Shown one piece after another: positions 17,875 to 26,235 of a stretch of DNA of 64,000 nt (position 1 is the first letter of the stretch; each line of letters opens with the position of its first letter). Below the pieces are notes generated by a model, which saw only the letters and a program-made list of their open reading frames with translations, was not told the DNA's origin and did no database searches. The stretch is from Bdellovibrionales bacterium (GTDB taxonomy: Bacteria > Bdellovibrionota > Bacteriovoracia > Bacteriovoracales > Bacteriovoracaceae): the NCBI GenBank assembly GCA_018646675.1, contig JABGUH010000008.1:1-64000 (forward strand). The letters run 5' to 3'. The position numbers were made by a program, and so were the translations under genes.

Positions 17875-18981
17875 ATGAGCAATCGAGCTGACCAGAGACA
17901 AATCGAAAATCTATCCCAGATGCTGGCCCCTCCGGGTAGTGGCATTCTTAATCCATCGCCCCCCTCTGCTTCTGTCCAGCAAGAGAGTCTAGCTTGGCAA
18001 GAGACCCTTAATCGTCTGCCACAGTCTGCCCCTACCACTCCCCTACTACTTGGCATCCCGTCGGATAGTGGCGGGGGATTACATGGTGGCAGTAATCATG
18101 GCCCTCAAGCAATTCGTTCACAGTTAGCACTTACAAAAGAGTCTGTACCATGTATTGACCTTGGGGATGTCAAGGTTGTACCCCAACTACTTGATGATCA
18201 GCTACTTAATGCGACAACAATTGCCCGTGTTCAAACGGCACTATATAACAATCCCCACTCATCTCTTCCGGTCTCCCCTCTCTCAATTACCGCGGAAGTC
18301 AGTGCGGAACTCCAGCGGCTACTGCCCAATCGTCCGCTACTGGCACTAGGGGGTGACCACTCTATCTCCTACCCACTTATTGCTAACTATCTCAAGCATA
18401 AAAAAGGTCAGGGAAAAAAAATCGCGGTGATTCAGTTTGATGCTCATACCGACCTACTGAGTGATCGTTTTGGTCTTGATATCACCTTTGGAAGTTGGGC
18501 CTCACACATTATCCCACTACTGGCACATCCATCTCATCTGATCCAGATTGGTTTGCGCCACAGCTCCTTAACTCCTACTCAGTGGCAACAACGTTTGGGA
18601 GTCACCCAAATTTGGTGTGATCAGATTTTTGAACAGGGGGTAGTGGCAATTGCCAAGCAACTTAATCAACTCTTGTCACAAGAGAGGATCGATGAAATCT
18701 ATCTGACCTTTGATATCGATGCCCTAGATCCCAGTTATGCCCCCGCAACAGGAACACCTGTTGCCCAAGGATTATCTTTAGAGCAACCAATTATTATTCT
18801 TAATGCTCTTGCAAATAACTACCCAATAGGTGGAGCCGATCTGGTAGAGGTTGCTCCCTATATTGATTGGAGTGGAGATGGTAACGGGTATCAGACTACG
18901 CTGTTAAGTGCCTCCACCATTGCAAAGCAACTACTTCTTATTCTAAGCAATGGGGTCAGAAGGAGCACGACTGGTGATTGA
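17875..18981 (+). CDS. Ureohydrolase (arginase/agmatinase/formimidoylglutamase family)
   Basis: About 368 residues of a dimanganese hydrolase. Metal ligands are visible in GGDHSISY, QFDAHTDLL and TFDIDALDPSYAP. It would hydrolyse a guanidino or formimino substrate such as arginine, agmatine or formiminoglutamate; the motifs do not decide. An unusual N-terminal extension of about 50 residues precedes the barrel. It starts 7 bases after pncC and its 3' end overlaps the aat start, so pncC, this gene and aat look like one operon. Confidence 0.82.
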   Translation: MSNRADQRQIENLSQMLAPPGSGILNPSPPSASVQQESLAWQETLNRLPQSAPTTPLLLGIPSDSGGGLHGGSNHGPQAIRSQLALTKESVPCIDLGDVKVVPQLLDDQLLNATTIARVQTALYNNPHSSLPVSPLSITAEVSAELQRLLPNRPLLALGGDHSISYPLIANYLKHKKGQGKKIAVIQFDAHTDLLSDRFGLDITFGSWASHIIPLLAHPSHLIQIGLRHSSLTPTQWQQRLGVTQIWCDQIFEQGVVAIAKQLNQLLSQERIDEIYLTFDIDALDPSYAPATGTPVAQGLSLEQPIIILNALANNYPIGGADLVEVAPYIDWSGDGNGYQTTLLSASTIAKQLLLILSNGVRRSTTGD

Positions 18982-19636
18982 ACGCTTTCCACCAATTGAA
19001 AGTGCCGACTCCTCCGGCCTACTAGCAATTGGAGGAGATCTAGAGGTAGAGTCACTAATATTGGCCTACTCCCAAGGAATTTTTCCTTGGCCAATTAATC
19101 AAGAGGTTCCCCTGGCCTGGTTTGCCCCCGATCCACGAGGAGTCTTAATGGTAGACAAGGTTCATACCCCCCGTTCTCTCAAGAAAGCGATCCGCCAAGG
19201 AGAGCGTAGTGGCTGGACTCTTAAGTTCAACCATCAGTTCAATAAAATCATTCAACAGTGCGCTGATCCTGCCAATCGACTCCAGCGAGATGGCCACTGG
19301 CTGACCCAAGATATGATTGAAGCCTATACAAATCTCCATCAACAGGGACTAGCATACTCACTAGGAGCATATCAAGATGGAGAGCTGATTGGCGGAATCT
19401 ATGGAGTGTGGATGGGAGATTTTGTCTCTGGGGAGTCAATGTTTCATTGCCAAACTAATGCCTCAAAATACTGCCTAATCTCTCTCGTAGAAATAATCAA
19501 ACAGCGGGGAATAAAATGGCTGGATACTCAGATGCTCACCCCGGTAGTAGCCTCACTTGGGGGCGAGGAGATTACTCGCACCACCTTCATTCAGATGCTG
19601 GCCACCAGTTTCGCTCCCCAAGGAGCTACCCTTTAA
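18974..19636 (+). CDS. aat: Leucyl/phenylalanyl-tRNA-protein transferase
   Basis: Adds Leu or Phe to N-terminal Lys/Arg of proteins, marking them for ClpS/ClpAP (N-end rule; EC 2.3.2.6). Signatures: GLLAIGGDL, YSQGIFPW, WFAPDPRGV, YSLGAYQDGELIGGIYG and SGESMFH. A GTG start at 18974 is preferred because AAGGAG lies eight bases upstream; an ATG at 18950 is the alternative. The 3' end overlaps the opposite-strand ferredoxin gene by 84 bases, so the two are tail to tail with shared coding DNA. Confidence 0.92.
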   Translation: MIERFPPIESADSSGLLAIGGDLEVESLILAYSQGIFPWPINQEVPLAWFAPDPRGVLMVDKVHTPRSLKKAIRQGERSGWTLKFNHQFNKIIQQCADPANRLQRDGHWLTQDMIEAYTNLHQQGLAYSLGAYQDGELIGGIYGVWMGDFVSGESMFHCQTNASKYCLISLVEIIKQRGIKWLDTQMLTPVVASLGGEEITRTTFIQMLATSFAPQGATL

Positions 19637-19999
19637 TCCTAATGCATCCAAAGGACAGACCTCTAAACATAGCTGGCAGTAGATACAGCGGTAAGGATCG
19701 AGGTAAAATGCGGTCGGTACTGTTTTATTAGTACTCTTTACCTTGTTGGCCGGCAACTCAATCAGAATACAGCTGGTAGGACAGTGATGTTGACACAACA
19801 GGCATCCATCACATAGGAGTTCGCCCTTGCTATCATAGAGCATTGACGGCAGCTCAACCGTTAAGGGGCCATCTTTAAATTCGACTACTTTAGAGTCTAC
19901 CCGCTCACCTCCCAACCCTATGCGTATCAACTGCCGCACCAGATCCAGCACCGTACCTAAATAGCTTTTGGGTAGATAGAGAACTTTGGACAAAATCAT
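19553..19999 (-). CDS. 2x[4Fe-4S] ferredoxin, NuoI/HyfH-like
   Basis: A 148-residue iron-sulfur protein with two cluster motifs, CDGCLLCQHHCP near residue 65 and CIYCQLCLEVCP near 100. The N-terminal amphipathic segment resembles NuoI. It is the last gene of a nuoB-nuoCD-nuoI-like trio and its start overlaps the large-subunit stop by four bases. Its last 28 residues lie inside the opposite-strand aat 3' end. It would pass electrons within the peripheral arm of a complex-I-like or hydrogenase-like enzyme. Confidence 0.8.
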   Translation of the reverse strand: MILSKVLYLPKSYLGTVLDLVRQLIRIGLGGERVDSKVVEFKDGPLTVELPSMLYDSKGELLCDGCLLCQHHCPTSCILIELPANKVKSTNKTVPTAFYLDPYRCIYCQLCLEVCPLDALGLKGSSLGSETGGQHLNEGGASNLLAPK

Positions 20000-21525
20000 T
20001 TTGCCCCCATCGGTCTAATCATCCCTAAAGATGTCAATGTTATAATCGCGTCTTCTAGCTCCATCCCTCTTAACAGAGTTGGTAACATCTGGATTACTGA
20101 GATCGCGGGTGAGATAATATTAACTCCTAAAGGATGGCCATCTCCTGCTGCGATCAAGTCTACCCCCACTAAACCATCACTCCCTTCGAGTAGCGAATGG
20201 GCGACACCGGCCGGAACAGCGATTCCCTGGGAGATCAGTTGAAAGTGATTTAATAACTGTTGAGTCTCTTGTAGTGACTCCTCTTGTGGAGAGTAGTTCA
20301 AATTTAACTCTGGTACTATCATCTCTCCTTCTGGCATAGAAGCGATTAGCTGTCTGATTATTTTTAACGAGTGACCAATCTCTTCGACTCTAACCAGATA
20401 GCGGTCATAAGAGCTACCACCTCCTCCTAGAGGAAGATCAAACTCTAACTCCGGATAGAAATAGAGTGCTCCATATTTGCGTTGATCATGACTTAAACCA
20501 CTTGCACGTAAATTAACTCCGGTTATTCCAAACTCTAACGCCTGATTTGGCCCTAACACTCCACACTGGGTTCGAGCGATCCACACTCTTGAACGGGAGA
20601 GTAGTTTCTCCAAACGGTTAACAATTCTCTCTAATTTATCTACTCCGATCAGTAACAGATTGGAACTGGTTGGAGTTAGGTTTAGTTGAACCCCTCCTAA
20701 ACGTACCCCTCCCATTCCATAGCGAGCAAGAGATAGAGTAGTGTAGAGATCTCGTAACTGCTCTTCAGCGTTTAGTGCCAAACTACTGGCGGGTAGAAAT
20801 CCCAACTCATCGACCATCGCCCCAATCGTCTCTAAGTGACCTCCAATCCGGGCCAACTCCATTAATAACATTCTTAATGCCTGTGCCTTGGGGGGAAGTG
20901 TAATTTGCAGCAACTCCTCAACCGCCATACACCAAACAGTTGAGCCGATTGGAGCAGTATTGCATGGAAAACGTTCCAGCAAATTGCTTCCCGTAAAATA
21001 GCTACTTTCCAGCAGTCTTTGCTCAACCATCGTTCGCCCAAATCCATATTTAAGCTGGACTCCGGCAACTAAATCTCCTTCAAAAGAGAGGGCCACTCCA
21101 TCTCTGCCAGGTATCTCAAATAATTTGTCTGCCGCTAACTGACGAGAGCGTAACAGCTCATCTCTATCGTAGTCATCAATTGTAATTTTACTAACCGACC
21201 AAAGACGCTCCTCCATTTCAAAAGCATTAGAAAATACCGATCTGATCGAGGGAGGACTCAAGGTAGAGTCAAATGTAGAGATAATTCTAATCAGCTGTCG
21301 CGACTCCATATCGTAAAGAGAGTAGATTAACTGATACTCACCGCCACTACTTTTTGCTCGACCAATATTTAATAGTATTAGTGCCTCACAACGAACACTC
21401 AGTTGGCCAACCAACTCCAACAGGCAACTAAATTTCACCTGGAGATCGTGCCGCAAGCAAGTTGAATGGTATTGATAGTGCTCAACTATTTGTCGCTGAT
21501 TAAAAAAAGTGCTCAACTCGACCAT
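19996..21525 (-). CDS. NuoCD-like / group 4 hydrogenase large-subunit-like protein
   Basis: 509 residues. The N-terminal third resembles the 30-kDa NuoC domain; the rest resembles the 49-kDa NuoD/hydrogenase large subunit. Recognisable pieces are MELARIGGHLETIG, GPNQALEFGITGVNLRASG and DLPLGGGGSSYDRYLVR. The nickel-binding CxxC motifs of true hydrogenases are absent: the region that would hold CGVCS reads CNTAPIGS. It therefore cannot be a Ni-Fe catalytic subunit. It follows the NuoB-like gene directly and overlaps the ferredoxin start. Confidence 0.7.
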   Translation of the reverse strand: MVELSTFFNQRQIVEHYQYHSTCLRHDLQVKFSCLLELVGQLSVRCEALILLNIGRAKSSGGEYQLIYSLYDMESRQLIRIISTFDSTLSPPSIRSVFSNAFEMEERLWSVSKITIDDYDRDELLRSRQLAADKLFEIPGRDGVALSFEGDLVAGVQLKYGFGRTMVEQRLLESSYFTGSNLLERFPCNTAPIGSTVWCMAVEELLQITLPPKAQALRMLLMELARIGGHLETIGAMVDELGFLPASSLALNAEEQLRDLYTTLSLARYGMGGVRLGGVQLNLTPTSSNLLLIGVDKLERIVNRLEKLLSRSRVWIARTQCGVLGPNQALEFGITGVNLRASGLSHDQRKYGALYFYPELEFDLPLGGGGSSYDRYLVRVEEIGHSLKIIRQLIASMPEGEMIVPELNLNYSPQEESLQETQQLLNHFQLISQGIAVPAGVAHSLLEGSDGLVGVDLIAAGDGHPLGVNIISPAISVIQMLPTLLRGMELEDAIITLTSLGMIRPMGAK

Positions 21526-21969
21526 CTATTGCCCCACACAGATTGAGTGTTGGAGCTGAAGTAGACTCTGGATAATCAACTCTGGAGCAGGAGGACAACC
21601 AGGTAATAAGATATCTACGGAAAAAATATCATCCCAATTTTCGACGACACCGTCGCCGTGAAATACTCCCCCTGAAATGGCAGTAGTTCCTAAGAGCATT
21701 ACCCATTTATGAGAGTGCATCCGCTGGTAACAATTTTTAATTTCAGCAACCATCTCATCGGTTACCAAGCCAGAAATTACCAGCAGATCTGCATCCTCTG
21801 GATGGGTGGCCAGATCTTTAATACCAATTTGGCGAATGTTGTATCTACCGCCATAGAGAAGTTGGAATTCACGTCGACAACAGCCCTCCCCCCATAGGTA
21901 GGGAACTAGAGGGTAGCATGCCGTTCGAGCTCCCAGTTTACCGCCATTTGAGGCCTGCTGCTCCTGCAC
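21526..21969 (-). CDS. NuoB-like subunit with an altered N2 cluster site
   Basis: A 147-residue homologue of the 20-kDa NuoB subunit that normally holds cluster N2. The paired cysteines in EGCCRRE (30 and 31) and the last one in LLPGCPPAPE (125) are present. The third ligand, in the family motif G-S-C-A-x-S-G-G, reads GTTAISGG, with Thr96 (ACT codon) in place of Cys. It is the first gene of a three-gene module with no membrane-arm subunit nearby, so it may be a soluble or divergent complex. Confidence 0.75.
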   Translation of the reverse strand: MQEQQASNGGKLGARTACYPLVPYLWGEGCCRREFQLLYGGRYNIRQIGIKDLATHPEDADLLVISGLVTDEMVAEIKNCYQRMHSHKWVMLLGTTAISGGVFHGDGVVENWDDIFSVDILLPGCPPAPELIIQSLLQLQHSICVGQ

Positions 21970-21975
21970 TGCTGG

Positions 21976-23514
21976 CTACTCCTCTTTTTTTGACCTACGA
22001 TTGGTACGAATAACTAGACTCTCCTCTTGCTGTTCCTTCGAAGCTAGGCTCTCCCATGCGACATCAGAGGGAAAAATAAATCCCATCCCCATCTTGGAGG
22101 AAGTCTCTTTGGGATCTTGGCAGTTAGGACTGGCCGCCCGCTCTTTAACCCAGGAGTATATTTTACGATGAGATCCACCTTGGCGCTGGTCATATTCAAT
22201 ATAGCGTAAATAGTCCATGTCATTTTTGTATAGACCATGAATAAAGGTAACTGCTTGTCTGATTCCAATATCTAGGTTCTTGGTATTGCAATGCTTAATC
22301 TCCCGCGAAAGATCAATTAACATCTTACCATCTTCTTTTTGATGATTTAGGGCCCAAGAGTTATTGCGACAGATGAAGTTATACTCCATTCGGTTCAACT
22401 TAAAAAATAGAATCATATGTGCAAAAAACCAGTGCCTTCTGGTATCAAGATTGATATTGGCCGGTCGAACAAATTTACTACAGGTATAGAAGCGGTCGCG
22501 ATAGTTTTGATAGAAGTGACGCAGAAATTTCCCCGCACTGCCTTTAGTACTCTTTTTAAATTTTTCTAACCGAAACCATAGTAGATCATAAAGTTTGTGA
22601 CAGCTGTTACGTAAAAGCATCATCTCCTGACGCTTAAAAAGGTGTCCCTGATTTAACACCGCATGAAGTGCAGATTTGGCACTGCTCTCACCCTTTATCT
22701 TATAAGCAGGTACCGCCAAACTCTTAGATAGATAGTTATTACTCCCCTCCTCCTCGGGAACAAAAGAGCGAACCAACTTCACTCCTCTGCCATTCTCCAA
22801 GAAAGAGCGTACCAACTTCCAGTCAACTTTAGTTTTTAAGTCATCCAGATCATGAACATGGCGAAAGGAAGGGTCGTTTGGATCAATACCAACTAATATT
22901 ATAGAAGATTCCCATGACTCCTGCTTCGGACAGGTACGAGTAGGACAGTAACGATCGACCAGGCCTCCGACAACTCGAAACCGGTGAGAATTTGCTGGCC
23001 CTAAATGCTCCTGCTTAAACCTCTTGGCCCCACCAAAGATCACTATCTTCTGTGGTGCCCCTTGGGGATCTAGCAGACGAGGAACAAATCCCCAGGTAAA
23101 TGGTGGCCGAAATATCTCACCTTTAAAGCGGCCATAGATATCACTTTGTTGGCAGTAGCGATGTTGGCGAAATATCTGGCCGGATAGTGTATCAAATCCA
23201 TAATGGTAAGGGCTCTCCTGGTAGTTTAGAATCACCGCACTGATTGTCTGCTTTCGACTATCAATAAAGGGGGCCAGATCAAAGAATAGATGAGGTATAG
23301 GACGTCCCACCTCATCCCCAAAAGAGAAGCGAGGATTAACATCTAACCATTGAACCTGGGCACTATCTGGGCCAACAAATGGTATGTCACTACAGGCACT
23401 GTATGCGACTGAAAGTAGTAACAGTAATACTGTGTGAATAGCGACCTTACCGTCACTCTGGCCGCTTTTTGATTGACAAAATCTAGGTATTAAGTTCATC
23501 ATTCGCTTTAGCAT
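21976..23514 (-). CDS. Large hypothetical lipoprotein or exported protein
   Basis: 512 residues. After a basic start, a hydrophobic stretch (about 27-40) ends in SVAYSACSD, a plausible though imperfect lipobox with Cys near 41. The rest is rich in Arg, Lys, His, Phe and Trp with no family I recognise. It lies 6 bases upstream of the NuoB-like gene and could head that operon, or simply be co-transcribed. Its promoter side faces tRNA-Leu on the opposite strand. Confidence 0.6.
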   Translation of the reverse strand: MLKRMMNLIPRFCQSKSGQSDGKVAIHTVLLLLLSVAYSACSDIPFVGPDSAQVQWLDVNPRFSFGDEVGRPIPHLFFDLAPFIDSRKQTISAVILNYQESPYHYGFDTLSGQIFRQHRYCQQSDIYGRFKGEIFRPPFTWGFVPRLLDPQGAPQKIVIFGGAKRFKQEHLGPANSHRFRVVGGLVDRYCPTRTCPKQESWESSIILVGIDPNDPSFRHVHDLDDLKTKVDWKLVRSFLENGRGVKLVRSFVPEEEGSNNYLSKSLAVPAYKIKGESSAKSALHAVLNQGHLFKRQEMMLLRNSCHKLYDLLWFRLEKFKKSTKGSAGKFLRHFYQNYRDRFYTCSKFVRPANINLDTRRHWFFAHMILFFKLNRMEYNFICRNNSWALNHQKEDGKMLIDLSREIKHCNTKNLDIGIRQAVTFIHGLYKNDMDYLRYIEYDQRQGGSHRKIYSWVKERAASPNCQDPKETSSKMGMGFIFPSDVAWESLASKEQQEESLVIRTNRRSKKEE

Positions 23515-23532
23515 TCCCCTTTTTTGCTTTAT

Positions 23533-23623
23533 GCCTGGGTGGTGGAATTGGTAGACACAAGGGATTTAAAATCCCTCGGATCCTCAACGGTCCGTGCGAG
23601 TTCAAGTCTCGCCCTAGGCACCA
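23533..23623 (+). tRNA. tRNA-Leu (anticodon TAA)
   Basis: An 88-base class II tRNA body plus encoded CCA. The acceptor stem pairs GCCTGGG with CCTAGGC, with one G-T pair. The anticodon stem-loop AGGGA-TTTAAAA-TCCCT places TAA at 34-36, and a long variable arm follows. The T-arm is GCGAG-TTCAAGT-CTCGC. It reads UUA/UUG codons. Confidence 0.97.
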
Positions 23624-23745
23624 AAATTATCTTCAAAAACAGCTCTGACAAATAATTCTCAAAGTTCTAAGGTTCTAAGGGTCTAATGACCTACAAAGGC
23701 TAAGAATATCCCATAAGGTGGTGGTATGACAAACTAGATCGCAAG

Positions 23746-23809
23746 CAGATTGATTTAGCACAATGTTAAATCAAGTCACCGCCCTCGCCCGCAGGGGTGA
23801 GAGTAGGAC
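23746..23809 (+). repeat. Dispersed palindromic element, copy 2
   Basis: It starts with the same CAGATTGATTTAGCA as the copy at 49. An 11-bp stem with one G-T-type mismatch (23750-23760 with 23764-23774) is followed by a GC-rich hairpin with GCA loop, bounded by GTC and GAC. In the 23624-23873 gap only this element and the terminator at 23810-23850 are evident, plus a short TTCTAAGG duplication near 23668. Confidence 0.7.
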
Positions 23810-23850
23810 AAAAAAAAAGGGTGATGCCGCTTTTTAACGGTACCACCCTT
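23810..23850 (-). terminator. Rho-independent terminator of the 23874 gene
   Basis: On the minus strand AAGGGTG...CCG pairs with CGG...CACCCTT around a loop of about eight bases and runs directly into eight T residues. It lies 24 bases past the stop of the outer-membrane protein gene. Confidence 0.85.
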
Positions 23851-23873
23851 CCAAGGAGTTATTTTTTTACCAT

Positions 23874-24827
23874 CTAGAATAGAGACATAGTCAACGAGAT
23901 GCCATAGTTGGCAGTGCTGTTGAAGCTCTCTGAATCATTTTTCTTATCAAAGAAGTTCATCTGAGGATAGAACTTTACGTAGTTATAAAGATAGATAACC
24001 TTGGTGATAGAGATACCAAGACCAACTGTTTGATAAAGTTTCTGCTCCTCAAATTTATCCCACATTCCACTATTTCTTAGGTCAGAACGTAAGTGATAGA
24101 AACTTTTACCAACAACAGTGCGAAGAGTGAAACGATCAGAAGCTTGGAATTCAGCAAAAGGGTAGATTCCAAAGCCATAATCATCTTGCCAGTTGTTATA
24201 GGCAGAAGCACTATTTGAACCATCAGTAAATAGGTCATGATAAGCAGAAGTAGATAGACCCAAGCTAAATGGAGTTCCGTTAATGCCGCCCCAAATAAGT
24301 GTTGCACCGTAACTTACTTCAGAGTGAAAGCCACGATCAAGAGTATCTTTACGAGTAAATTTTGTGTAATCAACGCCTTGAGATAGAACAACCGGGCCAT
24401 ACTTTCTTACCCAGCTATAGCCAACAAATGGGTTGGTGAATTCAGAAGTCTTGGAGTCCCCTTGAGGATCAGGACGAAAGGTGAAAGATCCACCAATGCT
24501 AGTGGTACTTTGATTGTCAATCCGATAACGACCACTTAAAGATCCACTAAAATATGTCGAGTAGTCACCCTGTAATCCGTTTGGATTAGGAATCTGGTTC
24601 TCAAAAGGCTTACGAATCGAAGATCCAGTATAACCAACACCAGCACTAATACTTAACTTGGACATTGAACCCAAAGAGGCACGAAGACTAGCACTACTTA
24701 CCGCTTCCGTTGTATTCTCTTCTTTCTTATCAACGCTCTTTTCGTCACTCTTTTTTGTCTCATCGGCAAAAAGAGTTAGGGAAAATAACAAACTAAAAAC
24801 AGTAAACAACGATAACCACTTCTTCAT
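23874..24827 (-). CDS. Putative outer-membrane beta-barrel protein
   Basis: About 317 residues. The signal peptide (MKKWLS start, hydrophobic core, then LFADE cleavage region) is followed by a Lys/Glu-rich linker and then alternating strands ending in SLTMSLF with a terminal Phe, as barrel proteins do. The ATG at 24827 has AAAGGAG upstream; an earlier in-frame start would add 26 unlikely residues. No ligand is known. A strong terminator follows, so it is monocistronic. Confidence 0.7.
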   Translation of the reverse strand: MKKWLSLFTVFSLLFSLTLFADETKKSDEKSVDKKEENTTEAVSSASLRASLGSMSKLSISAGVGYTGSSIRKPFENQIPNPNGLQGDYSTYFSGSLSGRYRIDNQSTTSIGGSFTFRPDPQGDSKTSEFTNPFVGYSWVRKYGPVVLSQGVDYTKFTRKDTLDRGFHSEVSYGATLIWGGINGTPFSLGLSTSAYHDLFTDGSNSASAYNNWQDDYGFGIYPFAEFQASDRFTLRTVVGKSFYHLRSDLRNSGMWDKFEEQKLYQTVGLGISITKVIYLYNYVKFYPQMNFFDKKNDSESFNSTANYGISLTMSLF

Positions 24828-25002
24828 CCTAAGACTCCTTTGATATATCCGAAAAGCCCCTTTTGATATATCTAGCTGGTAAAATGTAATAATCTGTGGG
24901 TACATCTGTAGTTCTTCAAAGGATAGCTGTCAAGTATTTCAAACTCTAATTGTAGAAAACACGTACTCTCATTTTGCGTAAGAGGTTAAAATCACATATA
25001 TG

Positions 25003-26007
25003 TCAATTTTTCTTTAACTTTGCCGCGATGGACGAGATGCTACGTTTGAGGTCCCATTGGTAGGTTCCCCCCAAAGAGGTGATGGAGAGCTGGGAACTGC
25101 AGAGCCAAAAGGAGGGGTGCAGCTCTGGAACCTTGTCCGGAGTAAGCCGAAAATCAATCCCCAAAAGATGGTGGCCGATATTAAGCAACCACGCCGCCAG
25201 ATAGAGAAGGGGGAGCGGTAGCGGGAGCTTGATAAGCCAGCCAATACCCAGCTCGCTCTTTATCGTCTGAATCAGCTCCCCATAAGTTGTACTTACTGGA
25301 TGAGCGACAAAAAAGAGCTCCCCTTGAGAGGCTGGTTGATATTTAACTGCAGACCCAATCATCTCGACCAGATCAAAGATAGAGATAAAGCTGTAGCGCT
25401 TATTGGACCCTCCGATCAATCCTGGAACCACCACCAAGCGATTTTGAACCATCTTAAACAGATCTAATATGGCAGGATCGTCCGGCCCTAGCACCATGGG
25501 TGGACGAAGAGTAATCGTCTGCCACCCTTCAGGGGCCAACTTTAAAACAAGTTTTTCAGCAGCAAGCTTTGATCTCCCATAGTGGCCAATCGGCATAGGA
25601 TCATCTGCCTCACAAATACTCTCCCCGCGCCCGTCTGCTGGCCCCGCTGCCGCTTGAGAAGATAGTAGGATAAATTTAAGATGTGAGTAACGAGCGGCCA
25701 GTAGGTCCAGTAATAGAGCAGTACCATCGCGATTAACCTGATAGAAGTGGTGGCGATTAAATGAGTGGACTAAGGCAGCACAGTGGATCACCACATCTAG
25801 ATCAGCTGGTAGCTGCTCAATCCAAGAGCGTTGACTACCACGTTCCAGATCTGCCACCACCATGGTGGCCGGAAGTGCTAGGGAGTGAAATTTCTCTGCA
25901 CTTCTTACTAGAGCGAATAGCTGGTAGTTGCCATCTGCTAACTGATGTAGATATCGGATTAGGTGCTGACCAACAAAGCCGGTGGCACCGGTAACTAGAA
26001 TTTTAAT
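25003..26007 (-). CDS. NAD-dependent epimerase/dehydratase (extended SDR), ATT start
   Basis: About 334 residues. A reading from the first ATG/GTG near 25863 would lose the nucleotide-binding half-fold. Continuing upstream in the same frame gives IKILVTGATGFVG, the extended-SDR glycine loop, with an in-frame stop one codon before ATT at 26007 (TAA, GAC, ATT). AGGAG lies eight bases before that ATT. So translation most likely initiates at ATT, as in infC. Further motifs: VIHCAALVH, the catalytic Tyr in YGRSKLAAEK and LRPPMVLGP. The substrate is unknown, plausibly a nucleotide sugar or sterol-like compound. Confidence 0.82.
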   Translation of the reverse strand: MKILVTGATGFVGQHLIRYLHQLADGNYQLFALVRSAEKFHSLALPATMVVADLERGSQRSWIEQLPADLDVVIHCAALVHSFNRHHFYQVNRDGTALLLDLLAARYSHLKFILLSSQAAAGPADGRGESICEADDPMPIGHYGRSKLAAEKLVLKLAPEGWQTITLRPPMVLGPDDPAILDLFKMVQNRLVVVPGLIGGSNKRYSFISIFDLVEMIGSAVKYQPASQGELFFVAHPVSTTYGELIQTIKSELGIGWLIKLPLPLPLLYLAAWLLNIGHHLLGIDFRLTPDKVPELHPSFWLCSSQLSITSLGGTYQWDLKRSISSIAAKLKKN

Positions 26008-26052
26008 GTCTTACACTCCTGAAATGTCAAAGATTGCAATCTACTCACTAAT

Positions 26053-26235
26053 AACCCCAAAAGGTATCCCCCCCCCAAAAGGTAACCGGTACCTTTTGGT
26101 ACTCTAATAACGGGTTCATTTTGAGCATCTAGCAAGTGCGAGCCAAAAAGTCTACAGGCGCCTTTTATGACGCAACACCACGCCAAAAGGTACCGGTTAC
26201 CTTTTGGCGTTGGGGGGGTTACCTTTTGGGGTTTT
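26053..26235. repeat. MITE-like element with nested palindromes
   Basis: Two arms of about 48 bp (26053-26101 and about 26181-26235) are inverted copies. Each contains a near-perfect palindrome built from CCAAAAGGTA and TACCTTTTGG (26075-26099 and 26181-26209), a C/G tract and an outer AACCCCAAAAGGTA. About 80 bp of unique DNA separates the arms. It lies between the epimerase start and the stop codon of the following lipoprotein gene, whose last codon touches the right arm. It shares CCAAAAGGT with the RAYT repeats. It may act as a transcription end. Confidence 0.75.

Noticed and set aside
19996-21525. Calling the large subunit a [NiFe] hydrogenase
   Set aside because: Both nickel-binding CxxC motifs are missing, so only a NuoCD-like or non-catalytic relative is supported.
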